A DNA stretch of 18,013 nucleotides, from positions 1 to 18,013 of the forward strand of contig JAHPYY010000202.1 in the NCBI GenBank assembly GCA_019058515.1, in the 5' to 3' direction. Within the stretch, counting starts at the first letter, position 1. Each line of letters starts with the position of its first letter. Made by a program: the position numbers and the translations under genes. The DNA is from Promethearchaeota archaeon. GTDB lineage: Archaea; Asgardarchaeota; Lokiarchaeia; Sigynarchaeales; SOKP01. Below are positions 1 through 5,668 of the stretch, in pieces. The notes under the pieces are model-generated. The model saw nothing but the letters and a program-made list of their open reading frames with translations. It had not been told where the DNA came from and searched no databases.

Positions 1-504
1 CACAAAGCCAATTCTATCGCGACGAATGTCTGCTAATTCGTTATCAGATAACATAGAGATGTTGTGTCCCTCTAAAAATATCTTACCTCTCGTTGGCGTA
101 TCGAGCCCGCCGATTAAATTTAACAGAGTAGTTTTTCCGCTGCCAGATGGACCCATTATAGATATAAAATCGCTGTCGTCAATCGTTAGATCTACTCCTC
201 TTAAAGCTGCAACTGCAGTAGTTCCAAGTAAATAGGTTTTATGCAGGTTTTCTACTACGATAAGGTGATCGTAATCTTTTCCTACTTGCTTGTCTGCTTT
301 TTCCTCTTTTTTAATTTCAGCTTTTACGGTCTTTGATTTCTTTAGCTCCTCTAATTTATTTTTCTTTATGAGCTCTTTTTCTTTTTTTTCTTTCCATTTC
401 ATGAATTCTTTAGTTAATTCTCCCTTCCATATCGCCAATTTTCCCGTTTCTTCTTCGTATTCTTCCATTACGGGAGTTTTTTTTATTATGGGGCTATTAG
501 TCAT
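1..504 (-). CDS. ABC transporter ATP-binding protein (LolD/MacB type), C-terminus off the window
   Basis: The reverse strand is open from an ATG at 504 to the window edge (168 codons). Residues about 80-168 are the start of an ABC nucleotide-binding domain: an A-loop Tyr near 91, a perfect Walker A GPSGSGKTT at 118-126, then the LLNLIGGLDTPTRG segment and an RRDRIGFV sequence leading to the missing Q-loop. This pattern is typical of the LolD/MacB/FtsE-like branch, which works with an FtsX/MacB-type permease to move lipids, lipoproteins or peptides. Signature motif and Walker B lie outside the window. Residues 1-78 form an unusual Lys/Glu-rich extension, probably helical or coiled-coil, that ordinary LolD proteins lack. 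The permease partner should lie beyond the left edge. Family assignment is firm; substrate is unknown. Confidence 0.9.
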   Translation of the reverse strand, partial: MTNSPIIKKTPVMEEYEEETGKLAIWKGELTKEFMKWKEKKEKELIKKNKLEELKKSKTVKAEIKKEEKADKQVGKDYDHLIVVENLHKTYLLGTTAVAALRGVDLTIDDSDFISIMGPSGSGKTTLLNLIGGLDTPTRGKIFLEGHNISMLSDNELADIRRDRIGFV

Positions 505-524
505 TTAATATCTTACCATTAATA

Positions 525-548
525 GTTCAAATATGAACCCTATTTAAG
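525..548 (-). promoter_or_regulatory. TATA-like box and inverted repeat before the ABC ATPase gene
   Basis: Read on the minus strand, CTTAAATA (541-548) lies about 37 bases upstream of the ATG at 504 and fits an archaeal TATA box. Just downstream, 525-538 is an inverted repeat GTTCA-AATA-TGAAC, placed where a repressor would block initiation. The box is plausible; the operator role is a guess. Confidence 0.45.
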
Positions 549-802
549 TTTACTTTAATAAGGATAAACAATATTTAAAGTAATTAAGAACCAATAATGA
601 ACTTTTTCAATTTAGATTTAATAAAATAACTTCCATTTTTAAAATTTGGTTTCTAATATTTTAGAATAACGCAAAAGATTGGCTCGTTATCGAAGCTCTT
701 AGATATTGTAGGACATTCCCTAATGTACACCCATTAAATCATATAAAGAATTAAAATCCATGTAAATTACCCTTTAGAATTACATTTTCCTCTTAAATAC
801 TA
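549..802. other. AT-rich intergenic stretch, nothing recognised
   Basis: Between the ABC ATPase promoter and the end of the RNase III gene I see no ORF of coding character, no tRNA-like fold and no repeat. The segment 665-750 is less AT-rich than its flanks but shows no recognisable RNA motif. Confidence 0.5.
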
Positions 803-1537
803 CTAGTTTGATTCATTTCGAAGATAATTGAAAATTCTCTTGTATAACTCATTTTCTGCGTCTTTTTTACTGCGATACGTCCCAGATTCTAATTCCTTGT
901 TTATCTCTATAAGCTCCTCGTTGTCAGCATCTTTCAAAATTGATTTTAAATACGCTTTCCAATTTGGTTTATTGTCGGCACCTGTTTTTACAAAATCTAC
1001 TACGATCTTAGGATTAGAACGATATTTTTTCTGTAAAAATTCTAGCAATTGATTTTTATTAAAAATTGGAGATTCTTTAATGAAATTTTTGATTTTTTTG
1101 TAGAATTTATCTACGATTTTCGTTTCTACAATTTTAAGATTTAAGTTAGAATCTAAAAATATAGCTCCCGATATAGCTTCAAGGACATCTGCTAACATCC
1201 CTGAATTTTCAATAAACTCGTAATTAGTAGCAAAAATGAAATCCTCTAAATTAAAAACTTTTGAGGCAATCATGCCAAGCGTTGGGTCATTCTCAATCTT
1301 CGCTTTCTTTTTTGTAATTTTTCCTGGATCTTCTATTCCTTCGTTGAATATTTTTAAAGTAAAAATAAGTTTTATAACCGCATCACCGATTGTCTCAAAA
1401 GCTTCGTAGTTAGGCAGATTGTTCTCGTTACCATAACGAGGAGTAGTTAAAGCTCTCTGTAATAACTCTACATTATTGAACTTGTACTCCACTTTCTCTT
1501 GAAACTCCTGAAGCTTTACTTGTAGGTTTGAAGTCAT
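803..1537 (-). CDS. rnc: Ribonuclease III with C-terminal dsRNA-binding domain
   Basis: The 244-residue protein has the bacterial-type class 1 RNase III layout. The signature helix NYEAFETIGDAV (43-54) aligns with NERLEFLGDSI of E. coli Rnc, placing the catalytic acids at E45, E48 and D52. The second motif LADVLEAISGAIFLDS (115-130) supplies D117 and E120. All these metal-binding acids are kept, so an active dsRNA endonuclease is expected. Residues about 160-240 look like a dsRNA-binding domain, ending in GTYRSKKDAENELYKRI, which matches the usual G-x-SKK-x-AE helix. Length is close to the bacterial enzyme (226 in E. coli). Likely roles, from the family, are rRNA/stable-RNA processing and cleavage of dsRNA. 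RNase III is patchily distributed in archaea, where rRNA is normally cut by the splicing endonuclease. It is divergent from the small gene at 1596 and probably leaderless. Confidence 0.92.
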   Translation of the reverse strand: MTSNLQVKLQEFQEKVEYKFNNVELLQRALTTPRYGNENNLPNYEAFETIGDAVIKLIFTLKIFNEGIEDPGKITKKKAKIENDPTLGMIASKVFNLEDFIFATNYEFIENSGMLADVLEAISGAIFLDSNLNLKIVETKIVDKFYKKIKNFIKESPIFNKNQLLEFLQKKYRSNPKIVVDFVKTGADNKPNWKAYLKSILKDADNEELIEINKELESGTYRSKKDAENELYKRIFNYLRNESN

Positions 1538-1560
1538 AATAACACGCTTTTTTCTTAAGA

Positions 1561-1574
1561 ATAAATTTAAAAAT
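1561..1574. promoter_or_regulatory. Shared divergent promoter (overlapping TATA boxes)
   Basis: Only 58 bases separate the RNase III start (1537, minus) from the plus-strand start at 1596. The A/T block 1561-1574 reads as TTTAAAAAT (1566-1574) on plus, about 30 bases before 1596. On minus it reads as TTTTTAAATTTAT, 24-36 bases before 1537. Both spacings fit leaderless archaeal transcripts, so the two genes may compete for one TBP site. Confidence 0.5.
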
Positions 1575-1595
1575 TAAAATTATACATTTTAATTT

Positions 1596-2033
1596 ATGGA
1601 TAAAGGAAATTGGAAAGACATACGAGATGTGTTTTTTACTATTGATACAATTGAGAAGAAAAAACGCGAGCTTTCAAATCTTATAAGCAAAATAGAAATC
1701 CCGCAAAGAATCACCCTTTTAAGCAACATATATCAAGATATCTTGAACCAAAATCGTTTATTTAGTAATTTGGGATTGCCAAAACATAAACAGAGAGTAA
1801 CACAAACAACGAACGAAACATTGACGATTAATAACTTTATAGATAACTATATTACGAGCATTGAAAAAGATCCGACTAAAAAAGTGATTCATCTCAAAGA
1901 ATTTCTTGATTTCTTCCAAGAAATTTCAGACAAAGATAAAAATGTCATCCTAAAATCTTTAAAAGATGTAGATTTAGACAATCTGAAAGATAAAATGATT
2001 AAGTTAACAACGATATTTAAATTGTCGTTTTAG
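1596..2033 (+). CDS. Small charged, mainly helical protein of unknown function
   Basis: I do not recognise a family in this 145-residue protein. It is rich in Lys, Asp, Ile and Leu, with no signal peptide, membrane segment, cysteine pair or P-loop. Residues about 15-60 and 75-140 look like amphipathic helices. Asp/Lys runs near the C-terminus (DKDKN, DLDNLKDK) suggest a soluble cytoplasmic helical bundle. The ATG at 1596 sits about 30 bases after a TATA-like block, which supports this start and a leaderless mRNA. It is divergent from RNase III with a shared promoter region, so a functional link to RNA processing is possible but is only inference from position. Its coding reality rests on the long open frame, codon use like its neighbours and the correctly placed promoter. 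Confidence 0.7.
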   Translation: MDKGNWKDIRDVFFTIDTIEKKKRELSNLISKIEIPQRITLLSNIYQDILNQNRLFSNLGLPKHKQRVTQTTNETLTINNFIDNYITSIEKDPTKKVIHLKEFLDFFQEISDKDKNVILKSLKDVDLDNLKDKMIKLTTIFKLSF

Positions 2034-2069
2034 TCTTATTGAAGATACATGTATTGCACGCTTTATCTA

Positions 2070-2471
2070 TTACAGCTTAAATAATTCCAGAAGTACTAAT
2101 ACATTTTTAATACCCCTTATTTTTACTTTTCGCATAAGTATCTTCTTTACAACTTTCCCTGTAGTAATATCCCCACCGTCGATCAAGCTTAGGAATGTAT
2201 TCATGTCTGTTTCTAAAAGACCGTCCCAACCAGCAATTTTTTTCTTAAGATTTTCTTTAGGTTTGTTTTCAATACTTTCAACATGGATCGTGCCCTTATC
2301 TATTACTAACAACGCAGCGTATTTACCATCTTTCGCGTTAAGCAATATTTTTACTTCCGTATCTTTAAACTTTTCTTTAAATGTTTCCATCGAATTTAAC
2401 GGCTCGATTGCTCCAGCTATCGCCTTAGGCAATCCTCTTAATCTGGGTTTCTTCTTTTCCACTTCATTCAT
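2070..2471 (-). CDS. Probable SCP2 sterol/lipid-carrier-domain protein
   Basis: The 133-residue protein has the strand and helix rhythm of an SCP2 domain. It runs from a strand with KYAALLVIDKGTIHVES (50-66), through a central W82, to ETDMNTFLSLIDGGDI (87-102), matching the family's D-x-x-x-F-x-x-L-x-x-G helix. It ends KILMRKVKIRGIKNVLVLLELF (110-131), which resembles the usual M-x-G-K-h-K-h-x-G-D-h-x-x-h-x-x-h tail. SCP2 domains form a hydrophobic tunnel for fatty acyl chains, sterols or similar lipids. The basic N-terminus (KKKPRLRGLPKA, 6-17) is not part of the domain. It starts at an ATG preceded by AAGG and by a TATA-like stretch near 2490-2505. It is convergent with the unknown gene at 1596. 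The assignment is by pattern only; a lipid ligand is inference. Confidence 0.6.
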   Translation of the reverse strand: MNEVEKKKPRLRGLPKAIAGAIEPLNSMETFKEKFKDTEVKILLNAKDGKYAALLVIDKGTIHVESIENKPKENLKKKIAGWDGLLETDMNTFLSLIDGGDITTGKVVKKILMRKVKIRGIKNVLVLLELFKL

Positions 2472-2550
2472 CCTTAATACACATCATATATGAAATAATT
2501 TTTAATGAATTCGTTTAATTTTAATTTATCTGATTAATCTCTGGGAGATC

Positions 2551-2583
2551 TAAAATTTAACAAACAATTAAAATCTAGAGATT
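2551..2583 (+). repeat. Left copy of 33-bp direct repeat flanking the glycosyltransferase gene
   Basis: This segment, starting TAAAATTTAACAA and ending AAAATCTAGAGATT, recurs at 4098-4130 with one difference (A here, G there, at repeat position 14). Inside it AATCT-AG-AGATT is a small inverted repeat. This copy lies about 50 bases before the GTG start of the membrane glycosyltransferase, just upstream of its likely TATA box (ATAATTTAAG, about 2583-2592). Confidence 0.8.
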
Positions 2584-2631
2584 ATAATTTAAGTAATAAA
2601 TTAATCCAAAAAACCAGAATTATCGAAGTTA

Positions 2632-3987
2632 GTGAGCCATAATAGCATAAAAATAATCGAGTTGACTCAAAGAAAGCAAAAAAAGGAATTAAAGTTAGAT
2701 AAAATATCGCTATTGACTATAATAAGTATAGGTTTAGGTATATCTTTACGTTTTTTATCTTTTTTGGTACTTCCTTCCGCTCCAGACACAGGATCCTATG
2801 TAGGCGCTTTGGAGCTTATACAAACAGGTACGTATAATTCTTTCAGACCTCCTCTTTTTCCCTTAGCCGTTTTGCCATTTTTATTAATGATAGATGATAT
2901 GTTTTTAGCCATAAAAACTGCTTCTCTGATATTTGGATGCATTTTACTAATTATTTCTTACTTCACATTTTCTTCTTTACTACCAATTAAAGGTGAGGAA
3001 AAGTCACAAATGCAAAATAAACCAAGAATTTTTGGATTAGTAGTTACTCTATCAATTTCAGTGCAGTATCTCTTGGTATACAATAACGGACGGGGATTAA
3101 GAGAAGAATTTTTAACAATTCAATTGGTTCTAATTTTTCAATTCTTGTTTTCGAAAAACTCAAATAACTACACAAAAAATACATATATTCTCTGTTTACT
3201 TTTTTCAGCTTTAGTTTTAACCCATCTCTTAGTAGGTTTATTCACCTACTTAGGATTTCTTTTTTATTTTATTATAGTTAAAATACGATTGAAAGAAGGC
3301 AAAATATCAACTCTACGATTTGTAATTATTAGCTTGTCGACTATAATTTCAGTTCTATTTTGGTTTGGATATTGTGCACTACATTTCAACGATCCATTTT
3401 ATACAGTGACGTATTATAATTCTTGGTTTAAAGAAAACTATACTTTAGATATTAGCTCGATGGAAGGATTAATATCAGGATTAATCGATGGCTTGGAAAT
3501 AGGTGTTTTTCTTGAATTGCAAAAACTAACCTATGAAATAGGATTTGTATTTGTTATTTTGATTATTTTCACATTTTTTACCCACAGGGAAAAGGAGGAA
3601 ATATGGTTTCTTCTTTTCATATTACAATGCAACTTCGGCTTTTTAAGCGTCTTTTTTGCTGTTACGCCTAATCCAAGGTTAATCATTCCCTTTTATCCGT
3701 TCCTCTTTTTCCTAGCATGGATACCTTTAATAAATTTGATTGAAAGAAGAAATAACCTTGTTCTAAGATTAAATAAATTGCCAAAAAAAAGAGTTATAAG
3801 ACCATCGGAAGTATTTATTATAATATATATTTTCCTTTACTGCCTTAGAATGGGTCTTATGATAGTATATTTTATCGACGGAGGAGATGGTTATCTAAAT
3901 GTCGCTAATAATTTACGTTTTCTAAGCGAGGTTAGTTTGGTTCAGTTTTTCTTAATTTATCTAACCTCTCCCATAATTTGCGAATAA
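2632..3987 (+). CDS. GT-C-type polytopic membrane glycosyltransferase (PMT/ArnT-like)
   Basis: The 451-residue protein has about ten hydrophobic segments and a basic cytoplasmic N-terminus (residues 11-24). After the first membrane helix comes an outside loop with D52 in SAPDTGSYVGALELIQTG, followed by FRPPLFPL at 71-78. A loop acid followed by a Pro-rich re-entry is the hallmark of GT-C enzymes (PMT_2/GT39, ArnT and related families). These take sugars from a polyprenyl-phosphate donor and act on the outer membrane face. Surface glycan or glycolipid assembly is the likely role; donor and acceptor are unknown. A conserved-looking NPRLIIPFYPFLFFL segment lies near 346-360. The frame opens only after a TAA at 2602 and has no early ATG, so the GTG at 2632 is the likely start. 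It stands alone, bracketed by two copies of a 33-bp repeat. Confidence 0.72.
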   Translation: MSHNSIKIIELTQRKQKKELKLDKISLLTIISIGLGISLRFLSFLVLPSAPDTGSYVGALELIQTGTYNSFRPPLFPLAVLPFLLMIDDMFLAIKTASLIFGCILLIISYFTFSSLLPIKGEEKSQMQNKPRIFGLVVTLSISVQYLLVYNNGRGLREEFLTIQLVLIFQFLFSKNSNNYTKNTYILCLLFSALVLTHLLVGLFTYLGFLFYFIIVKIRLKEGKISTLRFVIISLSTIISVLFWFGYCALHFNDPFYTVTYYNSWFKENYTLDISSMEGLISGLIDGLEIGVFLELQKLTYEIGFVFVILIIFTFFTHREKEEIWFLLFILQCNFGFLSVFFAVTPNPRLIIPFYPFLFFLAWIPLINLIERRNNLVLRLNKLPKKRVIRPSEVFIIIYIFLYCLRMGLMIVYFIDGGDGYLNVANNLRFLSEVSLVQFFLIYLTSPIICE

Positions 3988-3988
3988 C

Positions 3989-3994
3989 TTTTTT
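3989..3994 (+). terminator. T-run after the glycosyltransferase stop
   Basis: A T6 run begins two bases after the TAA stop at 3985-3987. Short T-runs are typical archaeal termination signals. It is weak and supported by position only. Confidence 0.35.
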
Positions 3995-4097
3995 GACTTA
4001 TATAAAGTTTAATTAACACATACAAAACTTTCAAGGAAATTTTTATACTACATAAACGATGGGTAGTAATTATTATCAGAGATACTTATCGCAGTTG

Positions 4098-4130
4098 TAA
4101 AATTTAACAAGCAATTAAAATCTAGAGATT
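4098..4130 (+). repeat. Right copy of 33-bp direct repeat
   Basis: This segment matches 2551-2583 at 32 of 33 positions and in the same orientation. No ORF starts directly downstream on plus, so unlike the left copy it is not an obvious promoter element. A further inverted repeat, AAGCTTT-ATTA-AAAGCTT, lies downstream at 4162-4179. The rest of the 263-base gap 3988-4250 shows nothing else. Confidence 0.8.
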
Positions 4131-4250
4131 TTAGTAAAAGAAGTAAAAGTATTCAGAAGCCAAGCTTTATTAAAAGCTTTTAAAGTAAAATTAAATAAAA
4201 CTATTAGATGTCTCAAAGAAAGGATCTCTCTCTTATAAATGCTCCAACCG

Positions 4251-4511
4251 CTAATATCCTTCCCCCTGTTCGCTCCCAGTAAAGAATTCTTCGAACGCTT
4301 TTCGATCTTGTTGAGATATTCTCTCTCCTTTAAAAGTTTCCTTGACTATAATGGGTGCGCTCTCCTTCTCGTCGTGCTTTATCTTTTTCACGATTTTGTA
4401 GCCTTCTTGTTCTTTTAATTCGAAATATTCCTCACACGCTTTACAGTATAGTTTCTTATCTTTTGGAATGAGAATGTTATCGCAATTTGGGCAAAATCTC
4501 AGACGAATCAC
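4251..4511 (-). CDS. TFS/RpoM-like protein with N-terminal zinc ribbon only
   Basis: The 86-residue protein begins with a zinc ribbon, C7-x2-C10-x12-C23-x2-C26, in the context FCPNCDNILIPKDKKLYCKAC. This closely matches the N-terminal ribbon of archaeal transcription factor S and of Rpb9, which binds the RNA polymerase jaw/lobe. Archaeal TFS is usually about 105-115 residues and ends in a second CxxC ribbon whose acidic loop stimulates RNA cleavage. That C-terminal ribbon is absent here. The tail is a linker rich in Lys and Glu, a short helix (RKAFEEFF) and a stop. The DNA beyond the stop does not encode a displaced ribbon, so this is not a simple frameshift. It is therefore an Rpb9-like or regulatory paralog rather than a cleavage factor. 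A TATA-like ATTTAAATAG lies near 4553-4562 on the minus strand. Confidence 0.75.
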   Translation of the reverse strand: MIRLRFCPNCDNILIPKDKKLYCKACEEYFELKEQEGYKIVKKIKHDEKESAPIIVKETFKGERISQQDRKAFEEFFTGSEQGEGY

Positions 4512-4869
4512 CTTTTTTGACAGTTGTTCACTTTTACCTTGCCTGCATTAAACTATTTAAATGTTTTGGTAAATACGTTTTTTTTTATTAACTTATTTTA
4601 AATAAACGATAAGCTTTATAAATTTATCCATTTACCAATCAATTCGAAACATAAAGAAACATTAAAATTTTTAGGCTAAAGGAAATTACTTGGAGAATAT
4701 ATTGGCTATTGGAACAAGGATGAGATCAACTACTATCCAGTAGAGCTTATTAATTAATTAATTAGCGTTTAAAATTTTACATCTAGTTCGAATTATTTGT
4801 TTAGATAGATGTTTGAAGATTAGTATTAATATTATTAAATAGCAATAAAAAATTTAAAAGGCTTAGAAT
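4512..4869. other. 358-base intergenic region with promoter-like boxes
   Basis: The left end holds the minus-strand promoter of the zinc-ribbon gene. A strong plus-strand TATA-like box, CTTTATAAATTT (about 4613-4624), has no ORF at the expected distance; only a 7-codon frame starts at the ATG near 4720. A TTAA tandem run occupies 4750-4764. TTATTAAATAG (about 4832-4842) is well placed for the gene at 4870. The middle box could drive a small RNA, but I find no tRNA, C/D-box or other RNA signature. Confidence 0.4.
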
Positions 4870-5586
4870 ATGTCTAATAAAATCTTAATAATAGGACATA
4901 AAGGCGCTAGTAGCGTTGCTCCTCCTAATTCGCTAAAAGCATTTCAGAAAGCAATCGATTTAAAAGCAGATTACATTGAATTCGATGTTCACCTTAGTAA
5001 GGATAATGAAATAGTGGTTTTTCACGATTTTGACTTAAAAACGTTAATTGGTGAAGAATTACTTATTAGAGATTTAACGGTAAACCAGCTAAAACAGTTC
5101 GATATCGGCGAGGACGAGCGAATCCCAACTTTTAGCGAATTGGTAAATCTTTGTAATAACAAAATCGGGTTGCAATGCGAAATTAAAGCTCCAGGAATGA
5201 CTCGCCAACTTTATAGTGCTCTCAAAGAAAATAACCTTATCAAAAGTTCAATTATTAGCAGTTTTATGATCGACGAATTAATCAAACTTAAGAAATTAGA
5301 TACTCAGCTTAAGGTTGGATTATTATTATTTGAGCAGGTGAAATCATTGCGAGCTTTGACAAGGAAGATCGTAAAAGCGGCTAATCTCGATTTTTACGCC
5401 GTTCATCCTCACTATAGCACTCTAACTAAAGAAATAATTTCAATTTCTCATAACAACGAACTTATGGTAAACACTTGGACGGTGAATGATAAATCAGAAA
5501 TGAATTCGTTAATTAAGAATGGAGTCGATGGTATTATTACCGACGATATTTCAATGGCAAAACAAGCATTAGCAGAAAGTTTTTAA
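4870..5586 (+). CDS. Glycerophosphodiester phosphodiesterase (GDPD family)
   Basis: GDPDs hydrolyse glycerophosphodiesters to glycerol-3-phosphate and an alcohol, using a metal ion in a TIM barrel. The 238-residue protein has the full set of motifs: IGHKGASSVAPPNS (8-21) with catalytic H10; YIEFDVHLSKDNEIVVFHD (35-53) with metal ligands E37 and D39 and second catalytic H52; IPTFSEL (85-91); QCEIKAP with E104; and the C-terminal TVNDKSEMNSLIKNGVDGIITDD. The usual HRG is HKG, and the family PEN is PPN; neither change removes a metal ligand. There is no signal peptide, so it acts in the cytoplasm. An archaeal substrate could be a glycerophosphodiester headgroup from lipid turnover, which is inference. 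The length is normal for bacterial and archaeal members. Confidence 0.92.
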   Translation: MSNKILIIGHKGASSVAPPNSLKAFQKAIDLKADYIEFDVHLSKDNEIVVFHDFDLKTLIGEELLIRDLTVNQLKQFDIGEDERIPTFSELVNLCNNKIGLQCEIKAPGMTRQLYSALKENNLIKSSIISSFMIDELIKLKKLDTQLKVGLLLFEQVKSLRALTRKIVKAANLDFYAVHPHYSTLTKEIISISHNNELMVNTWTVNDKSEMNSLIKNGVDGIITDDISMAKQALAESF

Positions 5587-5631
5587 CTCCTTATCAACGC
5601 AATCAACAAGCTATTTTAGGAAGTTATCACT

Positions 5632-5643
5632 TATACAAGTATA
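5632..5643 (+). promoter_or_regulatory. TATA-like inverted repeat before the acyl-CoA synthetase gene
   Basis: TATAC-AA-GTATA is a perfect short inverted repeat, 25-37 bases before the ATG at 5669. The position fits a TATA element for a leaderless or short-leader mRNA, and the symmetry could also serve a regulator. The 82-base gap holds nothing else. Confidence 0.4.
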
Positions 5644-5668
5644 CATTCCTAGAAAAATATACTATGTT

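Noticed and set aside
26..508. Plus-strand ORFs over the ABC ATPase
   Set aside because: The minus strand encodes a clear Walker A and ABC core here. The plus ORFs are Ser/Phe-rich shadows of the Lys/Glu-rich extension.
2551..4130. Insertion sequence or transposon bounded by the 33-bp repeats
   Set aside because: The repeats are direct, not inverted. The gene inside is a glycosyltransferase-like membrane protein, not a transposase, and no target-site duplication is seen.
4750..4764. TTAA tandem run as a possible CRISPR or microsatellite locus
   Set aside because: It is only about 15 bases of simple sequence, with no spacer structure; expected in AT-rich DNA.
4780..4800. GTTCGAATT resembling a tRNA T-loop
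   Set aside because: There is no acceptor, D or anticodon stem around it, and the region is far too AT-rich for an archaeal tRNA.
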